Below, piece after piece: positions 1-7,011 of a stretch of DNA of 8,556 nucleotides. This DNA comes from Pseudomonadota bacterium. GTDB lineage: Bacteria > Pseudomonadota > Gammaproteobacteria > Xanthomonadales > Xanthomonadaceae. How positions within the stretch are numbered: position 1 is the first letter of the stretch; each line of letters begins with the position of its first letter. Below the pieces are notes generated by a model. It was not told the origin of the DNA. It did not search any database and saw only the letters and a program-made list of their open reading frames with translations. The position numbers and the translations under genes were made by a program. The stretch is taken from contig JAEWFH010000201.1 in NCBI GenBank assembly GCA_023388955.1, positions 1 through 8,556 on the forward strand, read 5' to 3'.

Positions 1-671
1 GGCACGCCCTCGCCCGGCCGGGCGACGAAGGCCGAGGTGCACAACACGTTGCGCCAGCCCAGGCCGGACAGGCGCAGCGACAGGTCGATCAGCCCGGCGT
101 ACCAGGACCCGAAGCTGTCGACGTCGAGCCCGCGCGCCTTCTGCAGGGCGGCGCCGCGCAGCACCACGGCGTGGCCGACCGCTGCGGGGATTTCCGGGCT
201 GATGGCCGGCATTCGTGCGGCGGCCCGGGCGAGCCGGTCCGGATCGCCGGGAAGCGGGCCACACTCACCGATTTCCGGCCAGGCCACGGCTTCGCCGGCA
301 TTGCTCCACGCGGTCACCGTCGCCACGGAGCCATCGGCGGCCAGACAGCCGGCCATGCGTCCCAGCCAGCCGGGCATCGGCAGGGCATCGGGTGCCAGCA
401 CGGCGATGTCGGCCCCGCCGCAGGCCGCCAGAACCTCGTCGAGATGGTCGAGTTCGGACACCCGCCTCGGACGGCGGCTGTAATCGGCGTGGAGCCGGGT
501 GCGGCCCAGCCAGCGCTCGATGATCGCCCCCACGCGCGGGCCCGCGCTGGCGTTGTCGGCCAGCCAGACCCGGGTGCCAGGCGCGGTACCGGCGTCCAGC
601 GCCGCGAGGCTGGCGTCGAGTGCATCGTCGTCACTGCCCACCGGCAGTACCACGATGGGCAATTCGCTCAT
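1..671 (-). CDS. GT2-like glycosyltransferase (partial, runs off the left edge)
   Basis: The first 223 residues of a protein that continues past the left edge. The fold signature is that of a family 2 (GT-A) glycosyltransferase: an opening beta strand IVVLPVGSDDD (6-16), a nucleotide-sugar-type WLADNAS (36-42), LAPDALPMPGWL (92-103) in the place of the usual DxD-like segment followed by PGWL, and PAAVGHAVVLRGAAL (162-176) leading to DLSLR..GLGWRNVL (196-210), which parallels the ENDFCLR..GWRNVL end of the domain. The two acidic residues normally before the Asp are Gly-Leu here (YAGLID, 191-196), so the catalytic base may be altered. There is no signal peptide or membrane segment in the visible part, suggesting a cytosolic enzyme. 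It begins 21 bp after gspD with its own ribosome binding site, so it may be the next gene of the operon. Donor, acceptor and pathway cannot be told from the sequence; surface polysaccharide synthesis or protein glycosylation are both possible. Confidence 0.72.
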   Translation of the reverse strand, partial: MSELPIVVLPVGSDDDALDASLAALDAGTAPGTRVWLADNASAGPRVGAIIERWLGRTRLHADYSRRPRRVSELDHLDEVLAACGGADIAVLAPDALPMPGWLGRMAGCLAADGSVATVTAWSNAGEAVAWPEIGECGPLPGDPDRLARAAARMPAISPEIPAAVGHAVVLRGAALQKARGLDVDSFGSWYAGLIDLSLRLSGLGWRNVLCTSAFVARPGEGV

Positions 672-678
672 CGTCCGA

Positions 679-686
679 TCCCTTCC
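679..686 (-). promoter_or_regulatory. Ribosome binding site of the glycosyltransferase gene
   Basis: On the minus strand GGAAGGGA lies 7 bases before the ATG at 671, inside the 21-bp gap after gspD. It supports this start and independent initiation right after the secretin stop codon. Confidence 0.55.
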
Positions 687-692
687 GCCGCC

Positions 693-2972
693 TCAGGGCT
701 GCCCGCGGTGCAGCGGCTCCAGCGTGCGGAAGCGGCGGCCGTACTCGTCGGTCAGGTTCCGCGCCTCCATCGGATTGCGCACGATGGTCGGGGTCAGCAG
801 CACCACCGTCTCCTCGCGCCGGGTCTCGGAGGACTGGGTACCGAACAGGCCGCCGATCACCGGGATCCGGCTCAGGCCGGGGAAGCCCGACGAGCCGCGC
901 GCCACGCTGTCGCGGATCAGCCCGGCCAGCATCACCGTCTCCCCACTGCTGATCGCCGCCTCGGTCTTGAGCCGGCGGGTGTCGATGCGCACGTTGCCCA
1001 GCGCATCGGCAACCGCACCCGGGGAGCTGACCTCCTGCACCACCTCCAGGAACACCAGCCCGTCGCGGGTGACCCGCGGGCGCACCTTGAGGATCACGCC
1101 GGTATCGATGTACTCGACCTGGCTGTAGGTGTTGTCGCCGCCGAAACCGGGATTCATGCTGACCGAGGCCACCGGGATCGAGCTGCCGACGTTGAAGGTC
1201 GCCTCGGCGTTGTTGCGCACCACCACCGAGGGGGTCTGCAGCATGTGGATGTCGGTGACCTCGTCGAGCGCGCTGACCACCGCCGCGGCGTCGCGGCCGA
1301 GGAAGGTCCAGGCCAGGCCGGCCGGGTTGCCACCGGCGGACTGCACGCTGCCGGCCAGGGTGCTCCAGGTGTCGCGGCCGCGGGCGCTGGGCAGGCCGGC
1401 GTCGGTCACCGCGCGCTCGAAGAACCAGTTCACGCCGTACTCCAGTGCCCCGGACAGCTGCACCTCCAGCACCTGTGCCTCGATGTGCACCTGCATCGGC
1501 ATCACGTCGAGCTGGTCGATCACCTCGCGGATCGACTTCCAGGCCCGCGGGGTGGTGCGCACCAGCAGCGAGTTGGTCTCCTCCACCGCCGATACGCCGA
1601 CCGGGTCGCCCTGCACCCGCAGCCGGGCGCTGGTGTTGCCTTCCACCGCCTCGTCCAGGGCCAGTTCGGCGTCCATTCCGGTACCGCTGCCCATGGCGCC
1701 GCCCTGTCCACGGCCGCCCGATCGTCCGGCGCCGCGGCCGGAAGACACGCTGTCGCGGGCACTACCGCCATCGGACGAAAGCTCCATCGCGCTGCTGCCG
1801 GGCATCAGCGCGGGGCCGCCGCGGCCGTCGGTGCCCGGCTCGTCCGCCGGCCCGGCGCCGCCGAACACCTCGGCCAGGCGGTCGGCCAGGTCGCGGGCGC
1901 GGATGTACTTGAGCTCGTGGGTGTACAGGCGCACCCCGGCCCCGGCGCCATCGATGCGCTCCAGCCACTGGCGCACGTGCTCCAGGTAGTCCGGCTGCGG
2001 GGTGATCACCATCACCGCATTGGCGCCCTCGATGGGCATGAAGCGGAACATGCCCGAGACCGGCGACTCGGCATCTTCGCCGAACACCTGTTCCAGGTCC
2101 TGCACCACCTGCGAAGCGCGCCCGGTCTCCAGCGGGAACACCCCCACCGACATGCCGGCCAGCCAGTCGACGTCGAAGATCTCGATGGTGCGCAGGTAGT
2201 TCTCCAGCTCGGTGGCGCTGCCGCCGATGCTGATGACGTTGCGGGCGTTGTCGGTGCCGACGATCGCGTCCGGCCGTGCGTACGGCTCGAGGATCTTGCG
2301 CATCTCCTCGGCCGAAACGTAGCGCAGCGGCACGGTGCGCACCTCGAAGCCGCGCGCGCCGGCGGCGCTGCCGGTGCGGGGCGCGACGTTGCCGGCCAAG
2401 GCCTGTTCGGCGCCGACGATGTTGTAGCGCCCATCGCTGTAGACCAAGCGGGCGTTGTTCCAGGCCAGCACCTGCTCGAGCAGGCTGATCGCCTCGGCCG
2501 GGCTGACCGGGCGCGGGGTGGCCAGTGTGACCGTGCCCTGCACGTCCGGGGCGATGACGTAGTTCTGCCCCAGCATGTCGCCCAGGATCGCCTTGGCGAC
2601 CGCGTGCACCGACTCGCCCTCGAAGTTGAAGGTGGCCTCGCCGCTGGTGGCGCCCAGCCCGGGGCGCGGTGCGGCCGCGGCGGCGCGGTTGATGACCTCG
2701 CCGGTGCCGCGACGGACCTGGGCCCGCGGGCCGTCCTGTTCCAGTGGCGCCACCGCGACCACGCCGGGGGCCGCATCGGCGGCCGCGCCGGAGCGGGCGG
2801 CGGGACCGGCCGCGGTACCCGCCTCGCCCGCGGCCGGGAGCGTGGACGCACGGCGGATGTCGGCCACCGGCACGTTGGCGCACGAGGCCAGCAGCCAGGC
2901 AACGAGGAACACCCACGGAAGCCTGCCGACGGCAGCCGGGCGTGGGAAACGGGAGCGGTACGGATGCGTCAT
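693..2972 (-). CDS. gspD: T2SS outer-membrane secretin GspD (XpsD type, lipoprotein)
   Basis: Forms the multimeric outer-membrane channel through which folded substrates leave the periplasm. The protein is 759 residues. A hydrophobic signal (about 17-30) ends in the lipobox LASC with Cys31, followed by Ala, not Asp, which fits outer-membrane sorting. An Ala/Gly/Pro-rich linker (32-108) leads to N0 (about 113-188), N1 (208-272), N2 (275-345) and N3 (348-490); N3 is interrupted by a Gly/Ser-rich stretch (372-432). The secretin domain (about 495-733) contains SRIPVIGGLFG (701-711), the hallmark just before the last strands, and ends in VVLLTPTIV. Only about 26 residues follow, with no room for a full pilotin-binding S domain. 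The open frame extends 96 codons upstream inside gspN, but ATG 2972 is chosen because the lipoprotein signal begins there. Only a weak GAG lies 8 bases before it. A 43-bp gap separates it from gspN. Family assignment is firm; the symbol xpsD would also apply. Confidence 0.96.
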   Translation of the reverse strand: MTHPYRSRFPRPAAVGRLPWVFLVAWLLASCANVPVADIRRASTLPAAGEAGTAAGPAARSGAAADAAPGVVAVAPLEQDGPRAQVRRGTGEVINRAAAAAPRPGLGATSGEATFNFEGESVHAVAKAILGDMLGQNYVIAPDVQGTVTLATPRPVSPAEAISLLEQVLAWNNARLVYSDGRYNIVGAEQALAGNVAPRTGSAAGARGFEVRTVPLRYVSAEEMRKILEPYARPDAIVGTDNARNVISIGGSATELENYLRTIEIFDVDWLAGMSVGVFPLETGRASQVVQDLEQVFGEDAESPVSGMFRFMPIEGANAVMVITPQPDYLEHVRQWLERIDGAGAGVRLYTHELKYIRARDLADRLAEVFGGAGPADEPGTDGRGGPALMPGSSAMELSSDGGSARDSVSSGRGAGRSGGRGQGGAMGSGTGMDAELALDEAVEGNTSARLRVQGDPVGVSAVEETNSLLVRTTPRAWKSIREVIDQLDVMPMQVHIEAQVLEVQLSGALEYGVNWFFERAVTDAGLPSARGRDTWSTLAGSVQSAGGNPAGLAWTFLGRDAAAVVSALDEVTDIHMLQTPSVVVRNNAEATFNVGSSIPVASVSMNPGFGGDNTYSQVEYIDTGVILKVRPRVTRDGLVFLEVVQEVSSPGAVADALGNVRIDTRRLKTEAAISSGETVMLAGLIRDSVARGSSGFPGLSRIPVIGGLFGTQSSETRREETVVLLTPTIVRNPMEARNLTDEYGRRFRTLEPLHRGQP
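1677..1859 (-). other. Low-complexity Gly/Ser-rich segment inside the secretin N3 domain
   Basis: Codes for residues 372-432 of GspD, between the first N3 half (VRLYTHELKYIRARDLADRL, 347-366) and the second (DPVGVSAVEETNSLLVRTTP, 456-475). It is dominated by Gly, Ser, Ala and Arg, with GRGAGRSGGRGQGG at 412-425, and is probably a disordered loop. Variable insertions at this point of N3 are known in secretins; this one is about 60 residues. Confidence 0.7.
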
Positions 2973-3015
2973 CGGGTGCACTCGGTTCGGGCGCTGGTTC
3001 CGGGGGGCGTCGGGG

Positions 3016-3753
3016 TCATTGGGCCTCCCGTTGTTGCAGGCGGGCACGGCGGGCCTGGATGCGTTGGCGGATGGCCTCCACGTGGACGGCGTCAGGCTCA
3101 GGCGCGGCTGCCTCCGCGGCGGCTGCTGCGGCGGCGGCCGCACTGGCGGCGGCTTCCGCGGCTTCGTCCACGCCCGCGCCCGCGGCCGAAGCCGTGGCGG
3201 GCCGGGGACCGGGGGCTTCCATGGACACGGTGCCAGACTCCCCCTCGCCGGCTCCGCCATTGAAGACCCGCAGGCCCAGCTCGCGCCGGCCCTCCGGCCC
3301 CTCGAACACGGCCAGCCGGCGGTCCAGGGAAACCAGCCGCCAACCCGGCGCTTCCGACGCCTCGCTTCCTTCGTAGACCCGCATCGCCTCGCCGCCGCCG
3401 GCCGGCTGCAGGATCGCCATGCGCAGGCCGGGCGCCAGGATCACGCTGGTGAGTTCGTAGTCGAAGCCGGCAGCGGCCGCCCCGGCGTCCGCCCCGGCAA
3501 GGAAGAAGGGCCGCGGCGTGCGGTCGGTGGAAAACAGCGGCCGCTCGGCGATCGCGGCGTATTCGTGCAGCGGCCCCAGCGGGTCGGTCGCGGCGGCACC
3601 GGCCGCGGGCAGCGGCGGCAGCAGGGACGGATCGTCCGGCAGCGGCGCCACCCGGCCGCCGGCACCGGCCAGTGCGGCGACCCAGGCGAGCAGCCCGAGG
3701 CCGGCGAGGACCGCCAGCAAGCGCGTGCGCGGGCCGGCCTCCTCAAGGCGCAT
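3016..3753 (-). CDS. gspN: T2SS protein GspN (XpsN type, GspC-like inner-membrane connector)
   Basis: A 245-residue bitopic inner-membrane protein. One membrane helix (about 11-31) follows a short cytoplasmic start; a Pro-rich linker leads to a homology-region-like domain. YAAIAERPLFSTDRTPRP (65-82) and the segment from LTSVILAPGLRMAIL (101-115) to the Arg-Leu of GWRL (137-140) and VFEGPEGRRELGL (149-161) match the plan of the GspC periplasmic domain. The C-terminus is an Ala-rich stretch (198-217) followed by a basic helix (222-244); there is no PDZ domain. In Xanthomonas XpsN is known to bind XpsL and XpsM and to take the place of GspC between platform and secretin; it is unrelated to the enterobacterial GspN. 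Start ATG 3753 overlaps gspM by 11 bp and has GGGGAGG 6 bases upstream. The much longer open frame running back into gspM is not used. Confidence 0.9.
   Translation of the reverse strand: MRLEEAGPRTRLLAVLAGLGLLAWVAALAGAGGRVAPLPDDPSLLPPLPAAGAAATDPLGPLHEYAAIAERPLFSTDRTPRPFFLAGADAGAAAAGFDYELTSVILAPGLRMAILQPAGGGEAMRVYEGSEASEAPGWRLVSLDRRLAVFEGPEGRRELGLRVFNGGAGEGESGTVSMEAPGPRPATASAAGAGVDEAAEAAASAAAAAAAAAEAAAPEPDAVHVEAIRQRIQARRARLQQREAQ
3106..3165 (-). repeat. Polyalanine-coding tract in gspN
   Basis: Residues 197-216 of GspN are almost all Ala with four Glu/Ser interruptions, including nine Ala in a row (205-213). It is encoded by mixed GCN codons, mainly GCC/GCG with some GCA/GCT. It probably forms a helix or flexible spacer before the basic C-terminal helix. 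Triplet-like tracts of this kind tend to vary in length between strains. Confidence 0.75.
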
Positions 3754-4369
3754 CGCCGGCCTCCCCGCGTACCGGCAGGTAGCCGGACAGGTCGAAGGCG
3801 GCATCCAGGCCGCCGCTGTCGCCCTCTGCGGTCCCGCCGGCGCCGTACATGCGCTGGGCGAGGATGCCGAGGTTGTCGACGAACAGCCGCGGGCTGCCGC
3901 CCTCCAGCGCGTGCAGCACCGCGGCAAGCTCGGCGGTCCCGCAGCGCAGGCGCACCTGGACCGCGACCCGCACGTACTCGCCGCGGCTGTCGGGACGCAG
4001 CGGGGAGCGGTTGCTGATCGCGCAGCTGCGGTTGCCCGGGCTGGCTTCGGCGACCACGGTTTCCAGGCGCTGGACCAGCCCGGCGGTGGCCAGCTCCGGA
4101 GTGTCGGCGACCAGGAAGCCGGGGCGGTCGCCCTGGCCTTCTTCCAGCTCGCGCAGGCGTTCGTGCACCAGCGGTGCCTGTTGCTCGCGCATGCGCAGGC
4201 GCAGTTCGCGTTCGCGCAGGCCGTCGATGCGCTCGCCGGCCTCCGCCATCGGCCGGGTCCACAGCGGATGCACGAGCAGCGCATAGGCCAGCGCCAGCAA
4301 CGCCAGCAGCAGGGCCAGCGCGACCCAGCGGTCCTGTCCGCGCAGGCGCTCAGCCAGGCCCGTCGCCAT
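3743..4369 (-). CDS. gspM: T2SS inner-membrane protein GspM (GspMb/PilO-like)
   Basis: A 208-residue bitopic protein that pairs with GspL in the inner membrane and helps anchor the ATPase and pseudopilus assembly. A short cytoplasmic end (MATGLAERLRGQDRW) is followed by one membrane helix (16-34), a charged coiled-coil-like helix (41-78) and a ferredoxin-like periplasmic domain (about 95-200). The segment LHALEGGSPRLFVDNLGI (152-169) is the typical core of the GspM type II/PilO-like family. Cys116 (NRSCAISNRSPL) and Cys143 (RLRCGTAEL) could form a disulfide in the periplasm. ATG 4369 is preceded by GGAGGA at 5 bases and overlaps gspL by 20 bp, while its end overlaps gspN by 11 bp. Length and topology fit XpsM. 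Confidence 0.92.
   Translation of the reverse strand: MATGLAERLRGQDRWVALALLLALLALAYALLVHPLWTRPMAEAGERIDGLRERELRLRMREQQAPLVHERLRELEEGQGDRPGFLVADTPELATAGLVQRLETVVAEASPGNRSCAISNRSPLRPDSRGEYVRVAVQVRLRCGTAELAAVLHALEGGSPRLFVDNLGILAQRMYGAGGTAEGDSGGLDAAFDLSGYLPVRGEAGDAP
3760..3766 (-). promoter_or_regulatory. Ribosome binding site of gspN
   Basis: GGGGAGG on the minus strand, 6 bases before ATG 3753 and inside the end of gspM. It decides the gspN start against the longer upstream frame. Confidence 0.6.
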
Positions 4370-5429
4370 CGGCGTCCTCCATGCCGCCGGCCGCCGGCGC
4401 CGGCCCCGTTTCGGGCGCGGCCAGCCGTGCGGTCAGGGTGAAGCGGTCGCGGCCGCTGCCCGGGTCGGGCATGACCGCCCCGGCAAGCGCCGGCGAATGC
4501 CACAACCCGGCGCCCTGCAGCTGCCCGACCAGGGCCGCGGGATTCCGGCCCAAGCCGATCAGGGTGAGCTGGTCGCCCTCGATCGAGAGCTTCTCCAGGT
4601 AGGTGTCGTCGGGCAGCCGGCGGGTCAGTTCGGCCAGCACCGCGGTGGCGGCGGGGCGCGCGGCACGGGTGCGCTCCAGGAAGCCCTGGCCTTCCAGCAG
4701 CAGCTGCGCCTGGCGCAGGCCGGCGGCCTCCTGCCTGGCGGCATCGGCACGGGCGGCGAGCGTGGCCTCCAGCGCGTCGGCGGCTTCACGGCGGTTGTCC
4801 AGCAGCTGGGCCGCGGCGGCGACCACGGCCAGCACGGCGACTGCGGCCAGCACGCGGTTGGGCACCGACCACGGATCACGCAGCCGGTGGCGCTGTTCCA
4901 CCGGCAGCAGGTTGACGCCCAGCGGCTGGCCGCCGGCACCGGCCACGTCGACGCCGGCCAGCGTCCCGGCCAGGGGGCCCAGGGCATCCAGGACGGGCTG
5001 CAGGCGTGCCCGCGGGACCACGACCAGGGCGACTTCGGCCTGGCCGTCGCCGACCGGGCCAAGGACCCGGGCGTCGTACACCACCGCGCTGGCAGCGAAG
5101 GGCGTCTGGCGCTCGATTTCAAACCCCACGACCTCGCGCAGGCGCCCGGCAGCGGCGGCCGGCAGGCGGAGCGTGCGCACCAGCGCCGCCTCCGCCGGCA
5201 ACAGCAGCCAGCGAGGCAGCTTGTGGTCCTGTACCGGCAGTGCAGCCTCGCCGTCACCGGGTTGCAGCAGGACCCGTCCAGGCTCGAGTTCCAGCGCATC
5301 GCGCAAGCGTCGTGGCAGCAATTGCGCCAGCGAACGCCCCCACCACGACAGGAAGCCGCCGGCACCTGGCACCAGGCGCGCACCGATCCGGCCCAGGGCC
5401 GAGCCCGGGATGGTTCCCGTGGTGCTCAT
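4350..5429 (-). CDS. gspL: T2SS inner-membrane platform protein GspL (PilM/PilN-like)
   Basis: A 359-residue bitopic protein linking the cytoplasmic ATPase GspE to GspM and the pseudopilins. Residues 1-185 form the cytoplasmic, actin-like (PilM-type) part, with LREVVGFEIERQTPF (97-111) matching its conserved segment. NLLPVEQRHR (173-182) is the PilN-type juxtamembrane motif. One membrane helix spans about 192-210. A coiled-coil-like stretch (211-255) and a small ferredoxin-like domain (about 260-337, with TYLEKLSIEGDQLTLIGLG at 276-294) lie in the periplasm, followed by an acidic, Gly/Pro-rich tail. ATG 5429 overlaps the gspK stop in an ATGA and has a strong purine-rich ribosome binding site. 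It is somewhat shorter than the roughly 380-400 residues of enterobacterial GspL. Confidence 0.94.
   Translation of the reverse strand: MSTTGTIPGSALGRIGARLVPGAGGFLSWWGRSLAQLLPRRLRDALELEPGRVLLQPGDGEAALPVQDHKLPRWLLLPAEAALVRTLRLPAAAAGRLREVVGFEIERQTPFAASAVVYDARVLGPVGDGQAEVALVVVPRARLQPVLDALGPLAGTLAGVDVAGAGGQPLGVNLLPVEQRHRLRDPWSVPNRVLAAVAVLAVVAAAAQLLDNRREAADALEATLAARADAARQEAAGLRQAQLLLEGQGFLERTRAARPAATAVLAELTRRLPDDTYLEKLSIEGDQLTLIGLGRNPAALVGQLQGAGLWHSPALAGAVMPDPGSGRDRFTLTARLAAPETGPAPAAGGMEDADGDGPG
4375..4380 (-). promoter_or_regulatory. Ribosome binding site of gspM
   Basis: GGAGGA on the minus strand, 5 bases before ATG 4369, embedded in the last codons of gspL. It supports this start. Confidence 0.6.
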
Positions 5430-6355
5430 TGCGGCGAAGCTCCCTCCTCCCAGGCCAGCACGACGTACCCCGTTCCAAGTGCTCCCGTCCCCCGCGGGCT
5501 CACCACCGCCCGCGTCACCGTCCGGCTTCCGTCCGGGAGGCGGGCAAGGCTGTCGATACTATACGTTCCGCGCCGGAACGCCCCGCCCTCCGCGACCTGC
5601 AGCAGGCGCCAGGCGGAGGTGTCCGCATCCGGGCGCGGACCGGGGTCCACACCAGGCGCCGGCATGGCGTCCCCGGCCGCCGCCCGCTCGCGCAGGCCTG
5701 CCAGCTCCGCCGCCCCGGGCAGCTCCAGCGCCTCGAGGACCGGAAGCCCGGCGAAGGCCGGCTCCGGCCGCGCCAGCCCGGAGTGCACGGTGAGCCACGG
5801 GGCCAGGTTCCGGTGCTCGTCCGGCCCGATGCCCAGCACCTGCAGCAACTCGCCGACGGTCTCGAACGGCGCGTCCTTCGCTCCGTACGCGCGGCCGGCG
5901 GCCAGGTATGCGGGACCCTCGGCGCCGTCCGGGCCGGGCAGGTCGTCGGTATCGCGCCAGTCGACGATCCTTGCCGCCAGCATCGCGGCGCGGCCCGGCT
6001 CGATGCCCAGCGCCTCCATCAGGGCCTGCAGCAGGGTCGGCGGGGCCCGGTTGAGGTCGACCTTGCCGCGCTCGTCGGTGATCCGCAGCTCAAGTCCGGC
6101 TCCGCCGTATTGCCACTGGTACGGGCGTCCGTCCGGATGCCAGCGCAGCGCCGGCTCGGGGTGGTTGAGGCGCCAGAGGGCATATTCCACGCCGGCACGG
6201 GCGGCGGCATCCCCCTGCAGCTGGCGCAGCTCCACCCGGCCCTGCAGGCCGCCGGTGCGGGCGGTGAGCACGTAGGCGCCAACCACCGCGGTCAGCAGCA
6301 CGATCAGCCACAGCACCAGCACCAGCGCGGCCCCGCGCACGGATGCGGGCCTCAC
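5426..6355 (-). CDS. gspK: T2SS minor pseudopilin GspK
   Basis: The largest minor pseudopilin, placed at the pseudopilus tip with GspI and GspJ. The protein is 309 residues starting at GTG 6355, which shares a GTGA with the gspJ stop; a longer frame upstream is rejected because it puts 22 residues before the leader. The leader is only 8 residues (MRPASVRG), followed by AALVLVLWLIVLL. Position 5 of the mature protein is not Glu, which is normal for GspK. Family motifs are DERGKVDLNRAP (94-105), IVDWRDTDDLPGPDGAE (130-146) and PFETVGELLQVLGI (163-176), the last two flanking the alpha domain inserted in the pilin fold. The C-terminal part (about 265-305) returns to the pilin beta-sheet. The stop overlaps the gspL start by 4 bp. 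No strong ribosome binding site is seen, so translation probably depends on coupling to gspJ. Confidence 0.94.
   Translation of the reverse strand: MRPASVRGAALVLVLWLIVLLTAVVGAYVLTARTGGLQGRVELRQLQGDAAARAGVEYALWRLNHPEPALRWHPDGRPYQWQYGGAGLELRITDERGKVDLNRAPPTLLQALMEALGIEPGRAAMLAARIVDWRDTDDLPGPDGAEGPAYLAAGRAYGAKDAPFETVGELLQVLGIGPDEHRNLAPWLTVHSGLARPEPAFAGLPVLEALELPGAAELAGLRERAAAGDAMPAPGVDPGPRPDADTSAWRLLQVAEGGAFRRGTYSIDSLARLPDGSRTVTRAVVSPRGTGALGTGYVVLAWEEGASPQ
5440..5450 (-). promoter_or_regulatory. Strong ribosome binding site of gspL
   Basis: GGAGGAGGGAG on the minus strand, ending 10 bases before ATG 5429 and lying within the end of gspK. It is the most extended Shine-Dalgarno match in the window and suggests that gspL is also initiated independently of coupling. 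Confidence 0.65.
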
Positions 6356-7011
6356 TGCCACGCCCCCGACGCCGGCAGTGGCGCCGCGGCCTGTGGCAAC
6401 TGTACCCGCACCGGGGGCCACGGGCGGCCGTCGGCGCCTTCCAGCTGCAGCTCGACCACCAGCGGCATGCGTTCGGACTCCTCCCAGCGGTCCTGCCAGG
6501 GACCGGCATGGCCGTCCTCCCCGAGCCCGCGATAACGGAACGCCGCCGACTGCAGGCCCTCCACCAGCAGCTCCGGTGGACGCCCGCCGGCAGGCTCCAG
6601 TGCCTGGCCGCCCAGCACCATGCGCAGGTCGACCAGCACCCGCACCGCGTCGTCCGCCGCCGGATCGGGCTCGATGCGGAAGTCGTGCAGGTGCGGCCCG
6701 CCCTGGCCCAGGTAGTGCGGCAGGTCGGCGACGAAGCGCACGCGATCGGATTCGCCGGCAAAGCGCAGCGGCGGCCCGTCCTGCGGTGACTCGAAGGCCA
6801 TCAGCCGCGCCGCGGCCAGCCGCCGGCGGACGAAGCCCTCCACCGCGCGCATGCGCTCGGATTCACTGGCCAGGCGCTCCCCGCGCAGCGCGGTGCCATT
6901 GGCCGCGGTGAGGGTGGCGAAGGCCAGTGCCAGCCCGGCCGCCAGCAGCACCGTGGCCAGCAGCACCTCGATCAGGGTGAAGCCGCGGACCCGGCGTGGC
7001 CCGGTGCGCAT
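6352..7011 (-). CDS. gspJ: T2SS minor pseudopilin GspJ
   Basis: A 219-residue tip pseudopilin. The leader MRTGPRRVRG is cut before FTLIEVLLATVLLAAG, a canonical type III signal with Glu at mature position 5. The conserved core VRFVADLPHYLGQGGPHLH (91-109) and the following LVEGLQSAAFRYRG (149-162) are typical of GspJ, which forms a trimer with GspI and GspK. ATG 7011 shares one base with the gspI stop (TGATG), and its own stop overlaps the gspK GTG by 4 bp. The open frame reaches far upstream to 7788 in gspI and gspH sequence, but nothing pseudopilin-like precedes ATG 7011. Processing needs the prepilin peptidase, which is encoded elsewhere. Confidence 0.95.
   Translation of the reverse strand: MRTGPRRVRGFTLIEVLLATVLLAAGLALAFATLTAANGTALRGERLASESERMRAVEGFVRRRLAAARLMAFESPQDGPPLRFAGESDRVRFVADLPHYLGQGGPHLHDFRIEPDPAADDAVRVLVDLRMVLGGQALEPAGGRPPELLVEGLQSAAFRYRGLGEDGHAGPWQDRWEESERMPLVVELQLEGADGRPWPPVRVQLPQAAAPLPASGAWQ

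Noticed and set aside
1762..2916. Open frame of 384 codons on the minus strand inside gspD
   Set aside because: A frame-shifted reading of gspD with Arg/Gly-rich low-complexity translation; the gspD frame has all the secretin domains.
2973..3260. N-terminal extension of gspD by 96 codons into gspN
   Set aside because: It is Pro/Arg-rich, lies inside gspN, and would place the lipoprotein signal at residue 97 onward.
171..3263. Open frame of 1030 codons on the plus strand opposite gspD and the glycosyltransferase gene
   Set aside because: It lies in codon register with both minus-strand genes, where a stop would require TTA, CTA or TCA codons in them; these are rare at such high G+C. Its product is a Gly/Ala/Arg/His-rich string with no recognisable domain.
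4497..6275. Open frame of 592 codons on the plus strand opposite gspL and gspK
   Set aside because: Antisense shadow in register with gspL; the translation is Arg/Gln/Ser-rich without family motifs, whereas the minus strand carries clear T2SS genes.
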